64,000 bases of DNA from Congzhengia minquanensis (lineage in GTDB: Bacteria > Bacillota > Clostridia > UBA1381 > UBA9506), in contig NZ_JACRSU010000001.1 in assembly GCF_014384785.1 (NCBI RefSeq), positions 372,001 to 436,000 on the forward strand, in the 5' to 3' direction. The notes beneath the pieces are model-generated. The model had not been told where the DNA came from, ran no database searches, and saw nothing but the letters and a program-made list of their open reading frames with translations. Shown here one piece after another: positions 54,130 through 63,990 of this stretch. Numbering within the stretch: the stretch's first letter is position 1; each line of letters starts with the position of its first letter. The position numbers were made by a program, and so were the translations under genes.

Positions 54130-55219
54130 TGCCGTTCGCCTCCTTCATTAAGTCGATAAACCGGCCGAACAGATAGGTGCTGTCCTGGGGGCCGGGGGCG
54201 CTTTCCGGGTGATACTGCACAGAAAACAGCCTGTCCTTTTCACATTCTAAGCCTTCCACCGTCTGGTCTAACAGATTGATGTGGGTTGGAGTGAGAGGCG
54301 TCTGTTCCAGCGAGGTTAAATCCACGGCATAGCTGTGGTTTTGGCTGGTAATTTCAATTTTGCCGTTTTTCAAATTTTTCACCGGATGGTTTCCGCCCCG
54401 GTGCCCAAACTTAAGCTTATAAGTTTGGGCTCCGTAGGCAAGGCTGATTATCTGATGTCCTAAGCAAATGCCGAATATGGGATATTTCCCTCTAAGCTTT
54501 TTCACCGTTTCAATGACGGGCAGCACATTTTCAGGGTCGCCAGGCCCGTTTGACAAAAACACACCGTCGGGCTTCATAAAATCAATTTCGTCCGCCGTGG
54601 TGTTATACGGCACAACGGTTACGTTGCACCCGCAGCTGTTTAAGCTGCGGATAATGTTTAATTTAATTCCACAGTCAATTGCCACCACGTTATATTTGTG
54701 GTTAGACGTTCTGGAATACCACCGCTTTTTGCAGCTCACCTTTGCCACTGCGTCCTTCGGAATGTCAACGCTCGATAAAATTTTCAAAGCGTCCTCCTTG
54801 GCGGTGGAAGCGTCGGTAATAAACGCCTTTCTGCTGCCAAAGTCGCGAATTGAACGCGTAATCATTCTGGTGTCCACGCCGTAAATTCCCGGAATTCCGT
54901 TTTCCTCCAAAATCTCAGACAACGTTTTTGTGTAGCGGAAATTGCTGGGCATGTCGTTATAGTCCCGCACCACCAAGCCGCCGATGGTGGGCACCTTCGT
55001 TTCAAAATCTTCGTCTGCAATGCCATAGTTCCCGATTAAAGGATAGGTCATTACCACCAGCTGATAGGTATAAGATGGGTCGGAAATAATCTCCTGATAC
55101 CCCACCATTGAGGTGTTGAACACAATTTCGCACACCCTGTCGCAGTTCGCGCCAAAGCCATATCCATAGTATTCCTTGCCGTCTTCAAAGACAATTTTTC
55201 TGTCGAAATTTTTTTCCAT
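54122..55219 (-). CDS. carA: Carbamoyl-phosphate synthase small subunit
   Basis: A 365-residue glutaminase subunit. The N-terminal half (about 1-150) contains the family segment [12 protein letters not shown]. The amidotransferase half has nucleophile Cys in IFGICLGHQ and the His/Glu pair in [10 protein letters not shown], so glutamine hydrolysis should work. The start at 55219 follows AAGGAGC; the in-frame ATG at 55240 has no ribosome site and is dropped. It is the first gene of carAB and its leader of about 70 bases has no PyrR-type attenuator I can see. Confidence 0.96.
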   Translation of the reverse strand: MEKNFDRKIVFEDGKEYYGYGFGANCDRVCEIVFNTSMVGYQEIISDPSYTYQLVVMTYPLIGNYGIADEDFETKVPTIGGLVVRDYNDMPSNFRYTKTLSEILEENGIPGIYGVDTRMITRSIRDFGSRKAFITDASTAKEDALKILSSVDIPKDAVAKVSCKKRWYSRTSNHKYNVVAIDCGIKLNIIRSLNSCGCNVTVVPYNTTADEIDFMKPDGVFLSNGPGDPENVLPVIETVKKLRGKYPIFGICLGHQIISLAYGAQTYKLKFGHRGGNHPVKNLKNGKIEITSQNHSYAVDLTSLEQTPLTPTHINLLDQTVEGLECEKDRLFSVQYHPESAPGPQDSTYLFGRFIDLMKEANGNA

Positions 55220-55297
55220 ATGCCGCTCCTTTTTCCTCATAAATTTCTGCTTATTTCAGCGGATTTCATAGTTACCCTATTTAAACTTATTATTTAA

Positions 55298-55326
55298 ATT
55301 ATATCACCGCAGAAAATAAAAGTCAA
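55298..55326 (-). promoter_or_regulatory. Promoter of carAB
   Basis: Minus-strand TTGACT (55321-55326), 17 bases, TATAAT (55298-55303). Confidence 0.85.
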
Positions 55327-55348
55327 CAAAGAAAATTGGTTTTGGCAA

Positions 55349-55382
55349 AAAAACAGACAGAGGGTTAAAAACCCTCTGTCTG
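55349..55382 (-). terminator. Terminator of the DUF1540 gene
   Basis: A 12-bp stem (about 55354-55365 with 55371-55382) is followed on the minus strand by a run of seven T. Confidence 0.88.
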
Positions 55383-55403
55383 CGCATTTTCGCTAATTTT
55401 TAT

Positions 55404-55571
55404 TTAGCGTTTTTTTGTGAACGATTCACAATCCGTGCACTCGCACATGGTCGGATTGCTTTCATGCGTTCCTACCTGTATGCTGTCAAGCGTACAGTAG
55501 TTTTGGTCGTCACAGTGGTATTCGCACTGTGATACGGTACATTTAATGGATGAATTTGCTTTACAACTCAT
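55404..55571 (-). CDS. DUF1540 small cysteine-rich protein
   Basis: A 55-residue protein matching DUF1540: spaced Cys in CKANSSIKCTVSQCEYHC, then YCTLDSIQVG and a closing MCECTDCESF. With eight Cys it probably binds a metal or forms a Zn-ribbon-like fold; the function is unknown. The ATG at 55571 is 10 bases after AGGAGG; the longer frame from 55604 overlaps that site. A short hairpin (ACACAAA/TTTGTGT type) lies just ahead of the ribosome site. Confidence 0.85.
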   Translation of the reverse strand: MSCKANSSIKCTVSQCEYHCDDQNYCTLDSIQVGTHESNPTMCECTDCESFTKKR

Positions 55572-55667
55572 ATTCAAACAACCTCCTATTTTTAAAGCAC
55601 ACAAAAACGTTTGTGTCCTTAAAAATAGTGTATGCAGAATATAAGCGTTTTAAACAGTATAATTTTG

Positions 55668-55883
55668 TTAATTTGCACGTTTAAATTTTTCAACCTGATA
55701 TTGGTCAATCCCGCAAAGCTTTACACTCCGACGTACGCTTCTGAGTGTATTAAACTTTTTTGCAAGGCCAATGTCATGAACAAACAGCCTGGGCGAAAAG
55801 AAATATTTCTCCTCGCAGCCGGTTAAAATTTTTAATACGTAATAAATGTCAAATTCATTTTCACCACTAACACATAAATTCAT
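55668..55883 (-). CDS. Possible small protein of unknown function
   Basis: A 71-residue open frame in an AT-rich stretch. It has GGGGTGAG before the ATG and a good promoter at 55904-55932 (TTGACT/TAAACT, 17 bases). The protein has three Cys and a basic C-terminal half (RSVRRSVKLCGI). It matches no family I know. It could be a genuine regulator or a remnant. There is no terminator before the DUF1540 gene downstream, so the two may be co-transcribed. Confidence 0.45.
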   Translation of the reverse strand: MNLCVSGENEFDIYYVLKILTGCEEKYFFSPRLFVHDIGLAKKFNTLRSVRRSVKLCGIDQYQVEKFKRAN

Positions 55884-55903
55884 AATTTCTCACCCCGGAT
55901 ATT

Positions 55904-55932
55904 AGTTTATCACACTACCGGGACAAAGTCAA
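55904..55932 (-). promoter_or_regulatory. Promoter of the small-protein/DUF1540 unit
   Basis: Minus-strand TTGACT (55927-55932), 17 bases, TAAACT (55904-55909). Just upstream are repeated TGTGT/ACACA sequences (55940-55975) that might bind a regulator. Confidence 0.65.
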
Positions 55933-55992
55933 CAAAAAGTCACACTTTGTAACACATATATTACACAATGTGTCAATTATATTACATTTTGA

Positions 55993-57318
<1,326 letters not shown>

Positions 57319-57320
57319 TT

Positions 57321-57362
57321 AAAAAAATAAAAATGCACACTCTATACTATAGAGTGTGCATT
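57321..57362 (-). terminator. Terminator-like hairpin between gpmI and eno
   Basis: A perfect 15-bp inverted repeat (57332-57346 with 57348-57362, one-base centre) is followed on the minus strand by a T-rich tract that runs to the enolase ribosome site. It may attenuate transcription into eno. Confidence 0.7.
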
Positions 57363-57388
57363 AAAGCCAAAAAATATGATGCTTTCTA

Positions 57389-58918
57389 TTATTTTTCTAT
57401 AATACTTGTTCCCGTCATTTCGGCAGGTTTTTCAAGCTCCAAAATATCCAGCATCGTCGGGGCAATGTCTGCCAGCACGCCGCCGGAGCGGAGTTTCACG
57501 TCTCCGCAGCCGATAACAATAAACGGAACCGGGAACGTGGTGTGTGCCGTAAACGCACCGCCGGTTTCAGGGTCAATCATCTGGTCTGCATTGCCGTGGT
57601 CAGCAGTCACCAGCATTGCACCGCCCATAGAAAGAATTTTGTCTGTCACCTTTCCTATGCAGGCGTCAACGGTTTCAACCGCTTTTACAGCACTTTCAAT
57701 CACGCCGGTGTGGCCCACCATGTCGCAGTTTGCATAGTTTAAAATCACAACGTCTAAATCGCCGCTGTCAAGTTTTTTCATCAGCGTGTCGGTCACCTCC
57801 GGCGCGCTCATTTCCGGCTGTAGGTCGTAGGTTGCAACTTTGGGTGAATTAATCAGCGCCCGGTCTTCCCCTTCCGACACCTTTTCTACCCCGCCGTTAA
57901 AGAAAAATGTCACATGGGCATATTTTTCCGTTTCGGCAATTCTCAGCTGTTTTAAACCATGCTTACTCAAATATTCGCCCAGGGTGTTGGTTAAAATCTG
58001 GGGTTTAAACGCAACCTCCACGTTGGGCATTGTCTTGTCATACTGTGTCATGCACACAAAATACAGCGGAAAAAATTTGCGTTCAAAGCCATTAAAATCA
58101 GGGTCAACAAAGGCACGGGTAATTTGGCGTGCCCGGTCGGGACGGAAGTTTGCAAAAATCACGCTGTCGCCCTCTGAAACGGTAGCAACCGGTGCTCCGT
58201 TTTCCGTAATAACTGTGGGGATTACAAACTCGTCAGTTACATCAGCCGCATAGGATTTTTCCACGGCGGACACGGGGCAAATATCTGTATTGCCTTCGCC
58301 TGCTACCATTGCGCGGTATGCTTTTTCCACCCTGTCCCAGCGGTTGTCCCTGTCCATGGCGTAGTAGCGGCCCATCACCGTGGCAATTTTGCCCACGCCA
58401 ATTTTTTTAAGCTCTTCCGCCATCTGCTCCACGAACTCTTTGCCGGAGGAAGGGGGCACATCGCGCCCGTCTAAAAAGCAGTGAACGAACACCTTTTCCA
58501 GGCCCTTACGTTTTGCAAGCTCGGCAACGGCATAAATGTGGGAGTTGTGACTGTGCACACCGCCGTTGGATACCAGGCCCATAATATGCAGTGCAGTGCC
58601 GTTTTTCTTCGCATGTTCCACCGCACCCACAAGAGCTTCGTTTTCAAAAAAGTCGCCGTCCTGAATGGATTTTGTAATACGTGTCAGTTCCTGATAAACG
58701 ATACGCCCTGCGCCCATGTTGGTGTGTCCCACCTCAGAGTTTCCCATCTGCCCGTCGGGAAGGCCCACCGCCATTCCGCTGGCTGAAAGCTGCGTGTGGG
58801 GATAGTTTAAAAACAATTTGTCCAGGTTTGGCGTTTTTGCCATTTTAATGGCGTTGCCCTTATCCGCAGGGTTTATGCCAAAACCGTCCATAATACATAA
58901 TAACAAAGGTTTTTTCAT
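57389..58918 (-). CDS. gpmI: 2,3-bisphosphoglycerate-independent phosphoglycerate mutase
   Basis: A 509-residue manganese enzyme that interconverts 3- and 2-phosphoglycerate. Markers: [14 protein letters not shown] start ([11 protein letters not shown]), the nucleophile Ser in [12 protein letters not shown] near residue 60, [11 protein letters not shown] near 117, and [11 protein letters not shown] near 440, carrying the metal ligands. The start at 58918 is preferred because AAAGGA precedes it and the family begins here; the frame from 58975 would add residues not seen in GpmI. It lies between pgk-tpi and eno on the same strand. Confidence 0.96.
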   Translation of the reverse strand: MKKPLLLCIMDGFGINPADKGNAIKMAKTPNLDKLFLNYPHTQLSASGMAVGLPDGQMGNSEVGHTNMGAGRIVYQELTRITKSIQDGDFFENEALVGAVEHAKKNGTALHIMGLVSNGGVHSHNSHIYAVAELAKRKGLEKVFVHCFLDGRDVPPSSGKEFVEQMAEELKKIGVGKIATVMGRYYAMDRDNRWDRVEKAYRAMVAGEGNTDICPVSAVEKSYAADVTDEFVIPTVITENGAPVATVSEGDSVIFANFRPDRARQITRAFVDPDFNGFERKFFPLYFVCMTQYDKTMPNVEVAFKPQILTNTLGEYLSKHGLKQLRIAETEKYAHVTFFFNGGVEKVSEGEDRALINSPKVATYDLQPEMSAPEVTDTLMKKLDSGDLDVVILNYANCDMVGHTGVIESAVKAVETVDACIGKVTDKILSMGGAMLVTADHGNADQMIDPETGGAFTAHTTFPVPFIVIGCGDVKLRSGGVLADIAPTMLDILELEKPAEMTGTSIIEK

Positions 58919-58943
58919 TGATTTACCATCCTGTTCCTTTATG

Positions 58944-58970
58944 AAAGAGGCTGCAAAAAGCAGCCTCTTT
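58944..58970 (-). terminator. Hairpin between pgk-tpi and gpmI
   Basis: A perfect 11-bp stem (58944-58954 with 58960-58970) with a five-base loop follows the fusion gene. No T run follows on the minus strand, so it is probably not a full terminator and may set mRNA ends or ratios. Confidence 0.5.
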
Positions 58971-58978
58971 GCCATTTT

Positions 58979-60901
58979 TTATTTCCAGTTTACGATTGTT
59001 GCAAAGTCCGGTGCTTTTAAAGACGCGCCGCCAACCAAACCGCCGTCGATATCGTTTTCAGAGAACAGCTCCGCCGCATTGCCGGCATTTACGCTGCCGC
59101 CGTATTGAATGGTGATTTTTCTTGCAGCTTTGTTGCCGTAAACCTCTGCCACACATTCGCGGATTGCCTTGCAAACCTCCTCCGCCTGTTCGGTGGTTGC
59201 TGTTTTGCCTGTTCCAATTGCCCAAATGGGTTCATAGGCAATAATGGTTTTGGAAACCTGTTCTTCAGTTAAACCGCTAAGCGCAATTTTTGTCTGCAAA
59301 CGAACCAAATCGTTGGTAATGCCATATTCTCTCTGTTCTAAGCTCTCGCCCACGCAAACAATCGGCGTTAAACCTTTTTCAAACGCTTTTAAAACCTTTT
59401 TGTTTACTGTTTCGTCGGTTTCGGCAAAATATTGTCTGCGTTCGCTGTGGCCGATTATTACATATTCAATACCCAAATCCAGCAGCATATCGGCGGAAAT
59501 TTCGCCGGTGTATGCACCGCTGTCTTCAAAATAAACGTTCTGCGCGCCAACTTTAATGTTGGTTCCCTTTGCCGCTTCCACAGCTGCCGCAAGGCAAACA
59601 GCCGTGGGGCAAACAATTACGGTGTCCTTTGCGTCTGCAACCTTCGGTGCAAGCTCTTTGATTAAAGCCGCAGCCTCAGAAGGGGTTTTGTTCATTTTCC
59701 AGTTGCCGGCAATCACCTTTTTCTTCATGGTAAGGCTGACAATTCCCGGAAGCGCTTTGCCTTCTAAAAATTCAAGGGATGCGCCGCCGCCGGTAGAAAT
59801 GTGGCTCATACGGCTTCCCAGGCCCGCCTGGTTCACCGCCGCAACGCTGTCGCCGCCGCCGATAACGGTGGTAGCATCAAGCTCAGCAAGCTTTAAAGCA
59901 ATGGCGTTTGTGCCCTTTGCAAAGTTGGGCATTTCAAACACGCCCATGGGCCCGTTCCATACAACGGTCTTTGCGCCGTCTAACGCTTTAGAGAACAGTT
60001 CAATGGTTTTCGGACCGATGTCTAATCCCATCCAGCCGTCAGGAATGTTGCCCTCAACAACCTTCGATTCTGCGTCGTTATTAAATTCTTTTGCAACTAC
60101 TGTGTCAATCGGAAGCAAAATTTTATCGCCGGCCTGCTCCAGCATTTTTTTCGCATAATCAATATAATCTTCTTCTAAAAGAGAGGTGCCAATCGTTTTT
60201 CCCTGCGCCGCAAAGAACGTATAGGCCATTCCGCCGCCGATAATTAATTTATCCACTTTTTTGAGCAGGTTTTCAATAACCGAAATTTTAGAAGAAACCT
60301 TAGAACCGCCCAAAATGGCAACCAAGGGACGCACGGGCGAATTTACCGCGTTGCCTAAGAATTTAATTTCCTTTTCAATCAGGTAACCTGCAACCGCCGT
60401 GTCAAGATATTTTGTAACGCCCACATTGGAGCAGTGCGCACGGTGTGCCGTGCCAAATGCGTCGTTTACGAAAACGTCGGCAAGGGAAGCAAGCTCGGCC
60501 GAAAACGCATCCACATTTTTTGTTTCTTCCGCACGGTAACGCGTGTTTTCCAAAAGCACAACGTCGCCGTCTTTCATGTTGGCAACGGCTTTTTTCGCAT
60601 TTTCGCCAACCACATTGTCGTCAGCGGCAAAAATCACCTCTTTGCCCAGCTTTTCAGACAGGCTTTTTGCAACGGGAGCCAGCGATAGCTCCGGCTTTGG
60701 CTCGCCCTTGGGCTTGCCCATATGGGAGCAAAGGATTACTTTTGCACCGTTGTCGATTAAATACTGAATTGTGGGCAGTGCGCCGACAATCCTGTTATCA
60801 TCTGTAATTTCCAGCTTGTCGTTTAAAGGCACGTTAAAGTCGCATCTTACCAAAACTTTTTTGCCTTTTACGCAAATGTCTTCTACTGTTAAATTCATCA
60901 T
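58979..60901 (-). CDS. pgk/tpiA: Fused phosphoglycerate kinase-triosephosphate isomerase
   Basis: A 640-residue bifunctional enzyme. Residues 1-391 are a complete phosphoglycerate kinase ([11 protein letters not shown] at the start, the LGGSKVSSK strand near 200, GGGDSVAA near 350 and the usual C-terminus LPGIVSL). Residues 392-640 are a complete triosephosphate isomerase: GNWKMN with catalytic Lys402, His485 in GHSERR, Glu557 in [11 protein letters not shown], and GLVGGASL. The two run on in one frame with no linker and no stop. No ribosome site precedes the internal ATG at 59728. The start is 60901 or 60898 after AGAGG. Both activities should be present. Confidence 0.95.
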   Translation of the reverse strand: MMNLTVEDICVKGKKVLVRCDFNVPLNDKLEITDDNRIVGALPTIQYLIDNGAKVILCSHMGKPKGEPKPELSLAPVAKSLSEKLGKEVIFAADDNVVGENAKKAVANMKDGDVVLLENTRYRAEETKNVDAFSAELASLADVFVNDAFGTAHRAHCSNVGVTKYLDTAVAGYLIEKEIKFLGNAVNSPVRPLVAILGGSKVSSKISVIENLLKKVDKLIIGGGMAYTFFAAQGKTIGTSLLEEDYIDYAKKMLEQAGDKILLPIDTVVAKEFNNDAESKVVEGNIPDGWMGLDIGPKTIELFSKALDGAKTVVWNGPMGVFEMPNFAKGTNAIALKLAELDATTVIGGGDSVAAVNQAGLGSRMSHISTGGGASLEFLEGKALPGIVSLTMKKKVIAGNWKMNKTPSEAAALIKELAPKVADAKDTVIVCPTAVCLAAAVEAAKGTNIKVGAQNVYFEDSGAYTGEISADMLLDLGIEYVIIGHSERRQYFAETDETVNKKVLKAFEKGLTPIVCVGESLEQREYGITNDLVRLQTKIALSGLTEEQVSKTIIAYEPIWAIGTGKTATTEQAEEVCKAIRECVAEVYGNKAARKITIQYGGSVNAGNAAELFSENDIDGGLVGGASLKAPDFATIVNWK

Positions 60902-60948
60902 TTCCACCTCTTAAAAAAATTTGTGTCTTAACATAACTATCCATGTAT

Positions 60949-60977
60949 ATTATAGTATAATTTTTCCATGATTTCAA
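60949..60977 (-). promoter_or_regulatory. Promoter of the glycolytic operon
   Basis: Minus-strand TTGAAA (60972-60977), 17 bases, TATAAT (60949-60954), about 50 bases ahead of the pgk-tpi start. Confidence 0.85.
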
Positions 60978-60987
60978 GTCCCATATA

Positions 60988-61001
60988 GACAAAATTTTGT
61001 C
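60988..61001. promoter_or_regulatory. Palindrome upstream of the glycolytic promoter
   Basis: A perfect 14-base palindrome with half-site GACAAAA, about 10 bases above the -35 box of the pgk-tpi promoter. A second TTTGACA lies near 61020. It could be an activator site. It does not match the CggR operator pattern. Confidence 0.4.
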
Positions 61002-61096
61002 AAACCCCTGTAAAATAAATGTCAAATTTCGTCATGTTTAAAAATTATTTACGTTTTGTTCATAATTTGTTCATATATCTATGGTATAGTTTATTT

Positions 61097-61178
61097 GTCG
61101 AAAGAAATTTCGGCAAAATCTCTAATTTTCATAATAATCCCCCGGAGCCTGTGAGCAATCACAGGCTCCACCCTTTTT
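61097..61178 (+). ncRNA. Candidate small RNA with its own promoter and terminator
   Basis: An extended -10 box TGGTATAGT (hexamer 61085-61090) is followed by about 80 bases with no good start codon. A small CGAAA/TTTCG hairpin lies at the front. A strong terminator ends it: 11-bp stem (61144-61154 with 61159-61169) then six T. No recognisable -35 box. It could be a small regulatory RNA or an attenuated leader of the DUF5685 operon. I do not recognise the family. Confidence 0.45.
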
Positions 61179-61306
61179 TATGGGCAAATTCACCGGAATT
61201 AACAATTTGTTGATGATTTTTTGGAAAACTTATGGTATACTAATCGTAAATTCTTATTTATTATGTGTTTAATATGAAAATATATGAAAAAAATTACAGG
61301 TGACAA

Positions 61307-62149
61307 ATGTTCGGTTACGTTCAAATTTATAAAGATGAACTGAAAGTGAAAGAATATAATGTGTTCCGGTCATACTATTGCGGGCTGTGCAAAACCTTAA
61401 AGGATGAATATGGCTTTTCGTCCCGGATGGGGCTGAACTACGACTCTGTTTTTCTTGCCCTGATTTTATCTTCCGTCACAAACGCAGAATTTTTCTGCCA
61501 GGCAGAACGATGCATTGCGAACCCCTTTCGCAAAAAGGCGGTAGCGCAAACGAACAAATGCTTGTCTTACAGTGCAGGCGTTATGGTGATTTTGGCGTTG
61601 TTAAAGCTTCGCGACAACATGCACGACGAACACAGCATAAAATCTTTTTTTGCTTATTGCTGCATGTGGCGCGCAAAGCGCCATGTGTTAAAACGCTATG
61701 GTGGGCTTTACAAAAAGAGTGAAGAATTTATTTTTGCGCTCTCCCGTTTGGAAGCAGACAGGTGCGCTTCCATCGACCAGCTTTCCCATGAATTTGCCTC
61801 CCTTATGCAGCTTTTGTTTACACCGGATTTTATTGAAGATCAAAACACACGCCGAATTTTGGGCCACATGGGATATATGCTGGGGCGGTTTATTTATATT
61901 TTAGACGCATATGAAGACATGGAGAAAGACAAAAAAAAGAACTGTTTCAACGTTTTTCTATTAAATCCTGCCCTGCCGGACAAAGAGGAGCTACGTGCTT
62001 CTTTAACCTTTACCTTAAGCAGCGTTGCCAGCAGCTATGAACTGCTAACTTTAAAAGTGAACAAATCAATTTTAGACAACATTATATATTTAGGTCTTTC
62101 AAATGTCTTAGATAACGTGTTAGACCACAAAGGAGAAAAAAAAGCATGA
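61307..62149 (+). CDS. DUF5685 family protein
   Basis: A 280-residue protein of DUF5685, recognised from the conserved N-terminus [13 protein letters not shown] with [11 protein letters not shown] and a middle rich in Cys (SVFLALIL, then CIANPF and CMWRAKRHV). It is helical with no clear signal peptide. Function unknown; the Cys pattern might bind a metal. Its stop overlaps the ATG of the J-domain gene by four bases, so they are co-translated, which suggests the J-domain protein is its helper. Confidence 0.8.
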   Translation: MFGYVQIYKDELKVKEYNVFRSYYCGLCKTLKDEYGFSSRMGLNYDSVFLALILSSVTNAEFFCQAERCIANPFRKKAVAQTNKCLSYSAGVMVILALLKLRDNMHDEHSIKSFFAYCCMWRAKRHVLKRYGGLYKKSEEFIFALSRLEADRCASIDQLSHEFASLMQLLFTPDFIEDQNTRRILGHMGYMLGRFIYILDAYEDMEKDKKKNCFNVFLLNPALPDKEELRASLTFTLSSVASSYELLTLKVNKSILDNIIYLGLSNVLDNVLDHKGEKKA

Positions 62150-62757
62150 ACGATCCATATGAGGTGCTGGGCGTGCCAAAAAACGCCACCCAGGACGAAA
62201 TTAAAGCGGCTTACAGGAAACTGGCAAAACAATATCATCCTGATAAATATGTGGGCAATCCCCTTTCCGATTTAGCTTCGGAAAAATTTAAAGAGATTAA
62301 CGAGGCCTATGAAACGCTCACCAACGGCAACGCTTCCGGCAAAAGCTCCTATTCCGGCGGCTACGGGCAATCTTACGGCAGCGGCAATGGCAGTGCGGGA
62401 ACGTTTGCTCAGGTGCGGAACCTCATTAACTTAAACTCGTTAGATGAGGCGGAGCGGATTTTGGACGCTGCCACCGACAGAACGGCAGAATGGTTCTTTT
62501 TAAAGGGCAGCTTATATATCCGCCGGGGCTGGCACGATCAGGGTGTAAATTTTCTCAGGCAGGCGGTAAACATGGATCCCTCCAATTCAGAATACCGCAG
62601 AACATTAAACTCCATTGAGGCACAGCGCCAACAATATAGAAACGTGGGCGGCGGAATGACCAACGACAGCACTTCCATGTGCAACTGCTGCGGAAATCTT
62701 ATTTGCGCCGACTGCTGCTGCGAGTGTATGGGCGGCGATTTAATTCCCTGCTGTTAA
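62146..62757 (+). CDS. J-domain protein with C-terminal Cys cluster
   Basis: A 203-residue DnaJ-like co-chaperone. The J domain covers residues 1-65, with the HPD motif at 31-33 (YHPDKY), so it should stimulate an Hsp70 ATPase. A Gly/Ser-rich stretch (about 68-87) and a TPR-like helical part (about 90-165) follow. The last 25 residues are Cys-rich ([14 protein letters not shown] and a final CC), possibly a metal or redox site. It lacks the DnaJ zinc-finger domain and substrate-binding domains, so it is a specialised J protein. It starts by ATGA overlap with the DUF5685 gene. Confidence 0.88.
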   Translation: MNDPYEVLGVPKNATQDEIKAAYRKLAKQYHPDKYVGNPLSDLASEKFKEINEAYETLTNGNASGKSSYSGGYGQSYGSGNGSAGTFAQVRNLINLNSLDEAERILDAATDRTAEWFFLKGSLYIRRGWHDQGVNFLRQAVNMDPSNSEYRRTLNSIEAQRQQYRNVGGGMTNDSTSMCNCCGNLICADCCCECMGGDLIPCC

Positions 62758-62807
62758 ATTTTCATTTTTAGCCCGAAAACTACGCGCGGGCAGAAAGGCG
62801 AAAAGAA

Positions 62808-63338
62808 ATGACACGAAAAATGGCGTTTTCCTCCATTATGACGGCGCTTACGGTTGTTTGCCTTTACGGTTCGGTGGTTCTTCCTACGGGAAAAATTGCG
62901 CTTTTGGCAATGACTTCTCTCTGCGTTTTGGTAACGCAGGCCGAATGCGGGACGAAATTTGCACTGATACAGTTTTTGGCTTCGGCGCTGATTGGCTCAC
63001 TTTTGGTGCCCTTTAAATCGCAAATTGTTATTTTTATCCTGTTCATTGGCTACTACCCCATCATCAAAAGCCATATGGAGCGCATTGGCAAACGATGGCT
63101 GGAATGGTTGGTGAAAATTTTGTTTTTTAACGCGGTATTAATTGTGGCATATTTTACACTAAAATATTTTTTACTGGCCTACATCAATTTCGGGACAATT
63201 TTTAATATTGTGTTATCCCATTTAATTTTTGTGGTAATCATTGCAGAAATTGTTTTCGTGTTGTATGACTATATGTTAAGCATGCTTGCCTCTTACTATA
63301 TAAATGTGGTTCAAAAGAGGCTTAGAATAAACAAATAA
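62808..63338 (+). CDS. Integral membrane protein of unknown function
   Basis: A 176-residue protein with about five hydrophobic segments (near residues 10-30, 33-50, 55-80, 100-125 and 130-155) and a basic C-terminus. The general size and pattern recall small transporter S components or spore-related membrane proteins, but I do not recognise a family. CAGAAAGGCG precedes the ATG. It lies 50 bases after the J-domain gene and 21 bases before the lipoprotein gene. Confidence 0.7.
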   Translation: MTRKMAFSSIMTALTVVCLYGSVVLPTGKIALLAMTSLCVLVTQAECGTKFALIQFLASALIGSLLVPFKSQIVIFILFIGYYPIIKSHMERIGKRWLEWLVKILFFNAVLIVAYFTLKYFLLAYINFGTIFNIVLSHLIFVVIIAEIVFVLYDYMLSMLASYYINVVQKRLRINK

Positions 63339-63359
63339 CAAAGAAAGGCAGATGGAAAA

Positions 63360-63767
63360 ATGAAACATAAATTAGCTGCCGCCGTTTTAAGCTTTGCAAT
63401 GGCGGTTACTCTGATTTCTGGCTGCGGCGCGAAAGAAAACCAAAATGCGTCCTCCTCCGTTACGCCGCTTCCTGTGGCAACGGCAAATCCCGATATTACG
63501 CACCCTGAAGGAAGATATTATACCTCCAACAACGAACTTAAGGCCGAAGGCGGATTAACTGTTCTTGGAAGCGATTTTTTGAAAATTATGATTGACGGAC
63601 AGGAGATTGAATTTGCGCTTTCTGAAAATGCCAAACGCGAAATTTCAATTTATAACAAGGATGAAAATAATCCTCGAATTATGCGTGGAACAATGCTTTT
63701 AATAACCTACACAGAGCGTGACCTAATTAAAATTGCGGACACCATGGATATTATTAATTCAAACTAA
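63360..63767 (+). CDS. Small lipoprotein
   Basis: A 135-residue exported lipoprotein. The signal peptide ends at the lipobox LISGCG, with lipidated Cys22. A short Ser-rich spacer is followed by a compact beta domain (about 50-135). I do not recognise the family. AAAGGCAG precedes the ATG. It is the last gene of the 61307-63767 run, ended by a terminator. Confidence 0.78.
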   Translation: MKHKLAAAVLSFAMAVTLISGCGAKENQNASSSVTPLPVATANPDITHPEGRYYTSNNELKAEGGLTVLGSDFLKIMIDGQEIEFALSENAKREISIYNKDENNPRIMRGTMLLITYTERDLIKIADTMDIINSN

Positions 63768-63768
63768 A

Positions 63769-63801
63769 AAAACGGAACGGCTTAAAGCCGTTCCGTTTTT
63801 T
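63769..63801 (+). terminator. Strong terminator
   Basis: A 12-bp stem (63771-63782 with 63786-63797) and a short loop, with A run before and T run after. Confidence 0.9.
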
Positions 63802-63812
63802 AGTTCAAATTG

Positions 63813-63990
63813 TTATTTTACCGTTTGTTTCGGCATTGCAACCAGTCCGTTCCAAAACATGGCTTTCACCGTGTCTGCCCCCTCTGTCCGGAATTCTGCG
63901 GCGCACTAATGTCCGTTTTTGTATATGCAGTTAATTGCGCGTTCTCCATGCAAATGCTGACAAGCTCATTACCTATTTTATTTCAAAACA
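63813..63990 (-). pseudogene. Decayed 3' end of a surface-protein gene
   Basis: On the minus strand the frame ending at 63813 reads GADTVKAMFWNGLVAM before its stop. This resembles the VKAF-W...M-P end of clostridial secreted proteins, including the tail VKAFLLKDLGSIEPM at 38925-39602. An in-frame TAG (63906-63908) interrupts it. The matching upstream sequence (GNELVSICMENAQLTAYTKT) continues in a different frame, so a frameshift is likely. A stop near 63978 limits the upstream part. It probably is a gene remnant; the window end hides how far it once ran. Confidence 0.45.

Larger units (their letters stand above)
60978..61306. other. Intergenic region between pgk-tpi and the DUF5685 gene
   Basis: No protein gene seen in this stretch. 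It holds, left to right, the palindrome, the candidate small RNA with its terminator (61097-61178), and on the plus strand an extended -10 (TGGTATACT, 61236-61241 for the hexamer) that probably starts the DUF5685 transcript. Confidence 0.7.

Noticed and set aside
55632..55826. A 64-residue plus-strand frame
   Set aside because: No ribosome site or promoter, and it overlaps the better supported minus-strand 71-residue frame.
59728..59745. Independent internal start for triosephosphate isomerase
   Set aside because: The ATG at 59728 has no Shine-Dalgarno sequence within 15 bases upstream.
59556..60158. A 200-residue plus-strand frame opposite pgk-tpi
   Set aside because: Antisense shadow of a highly conserved enzyme; no start signal.
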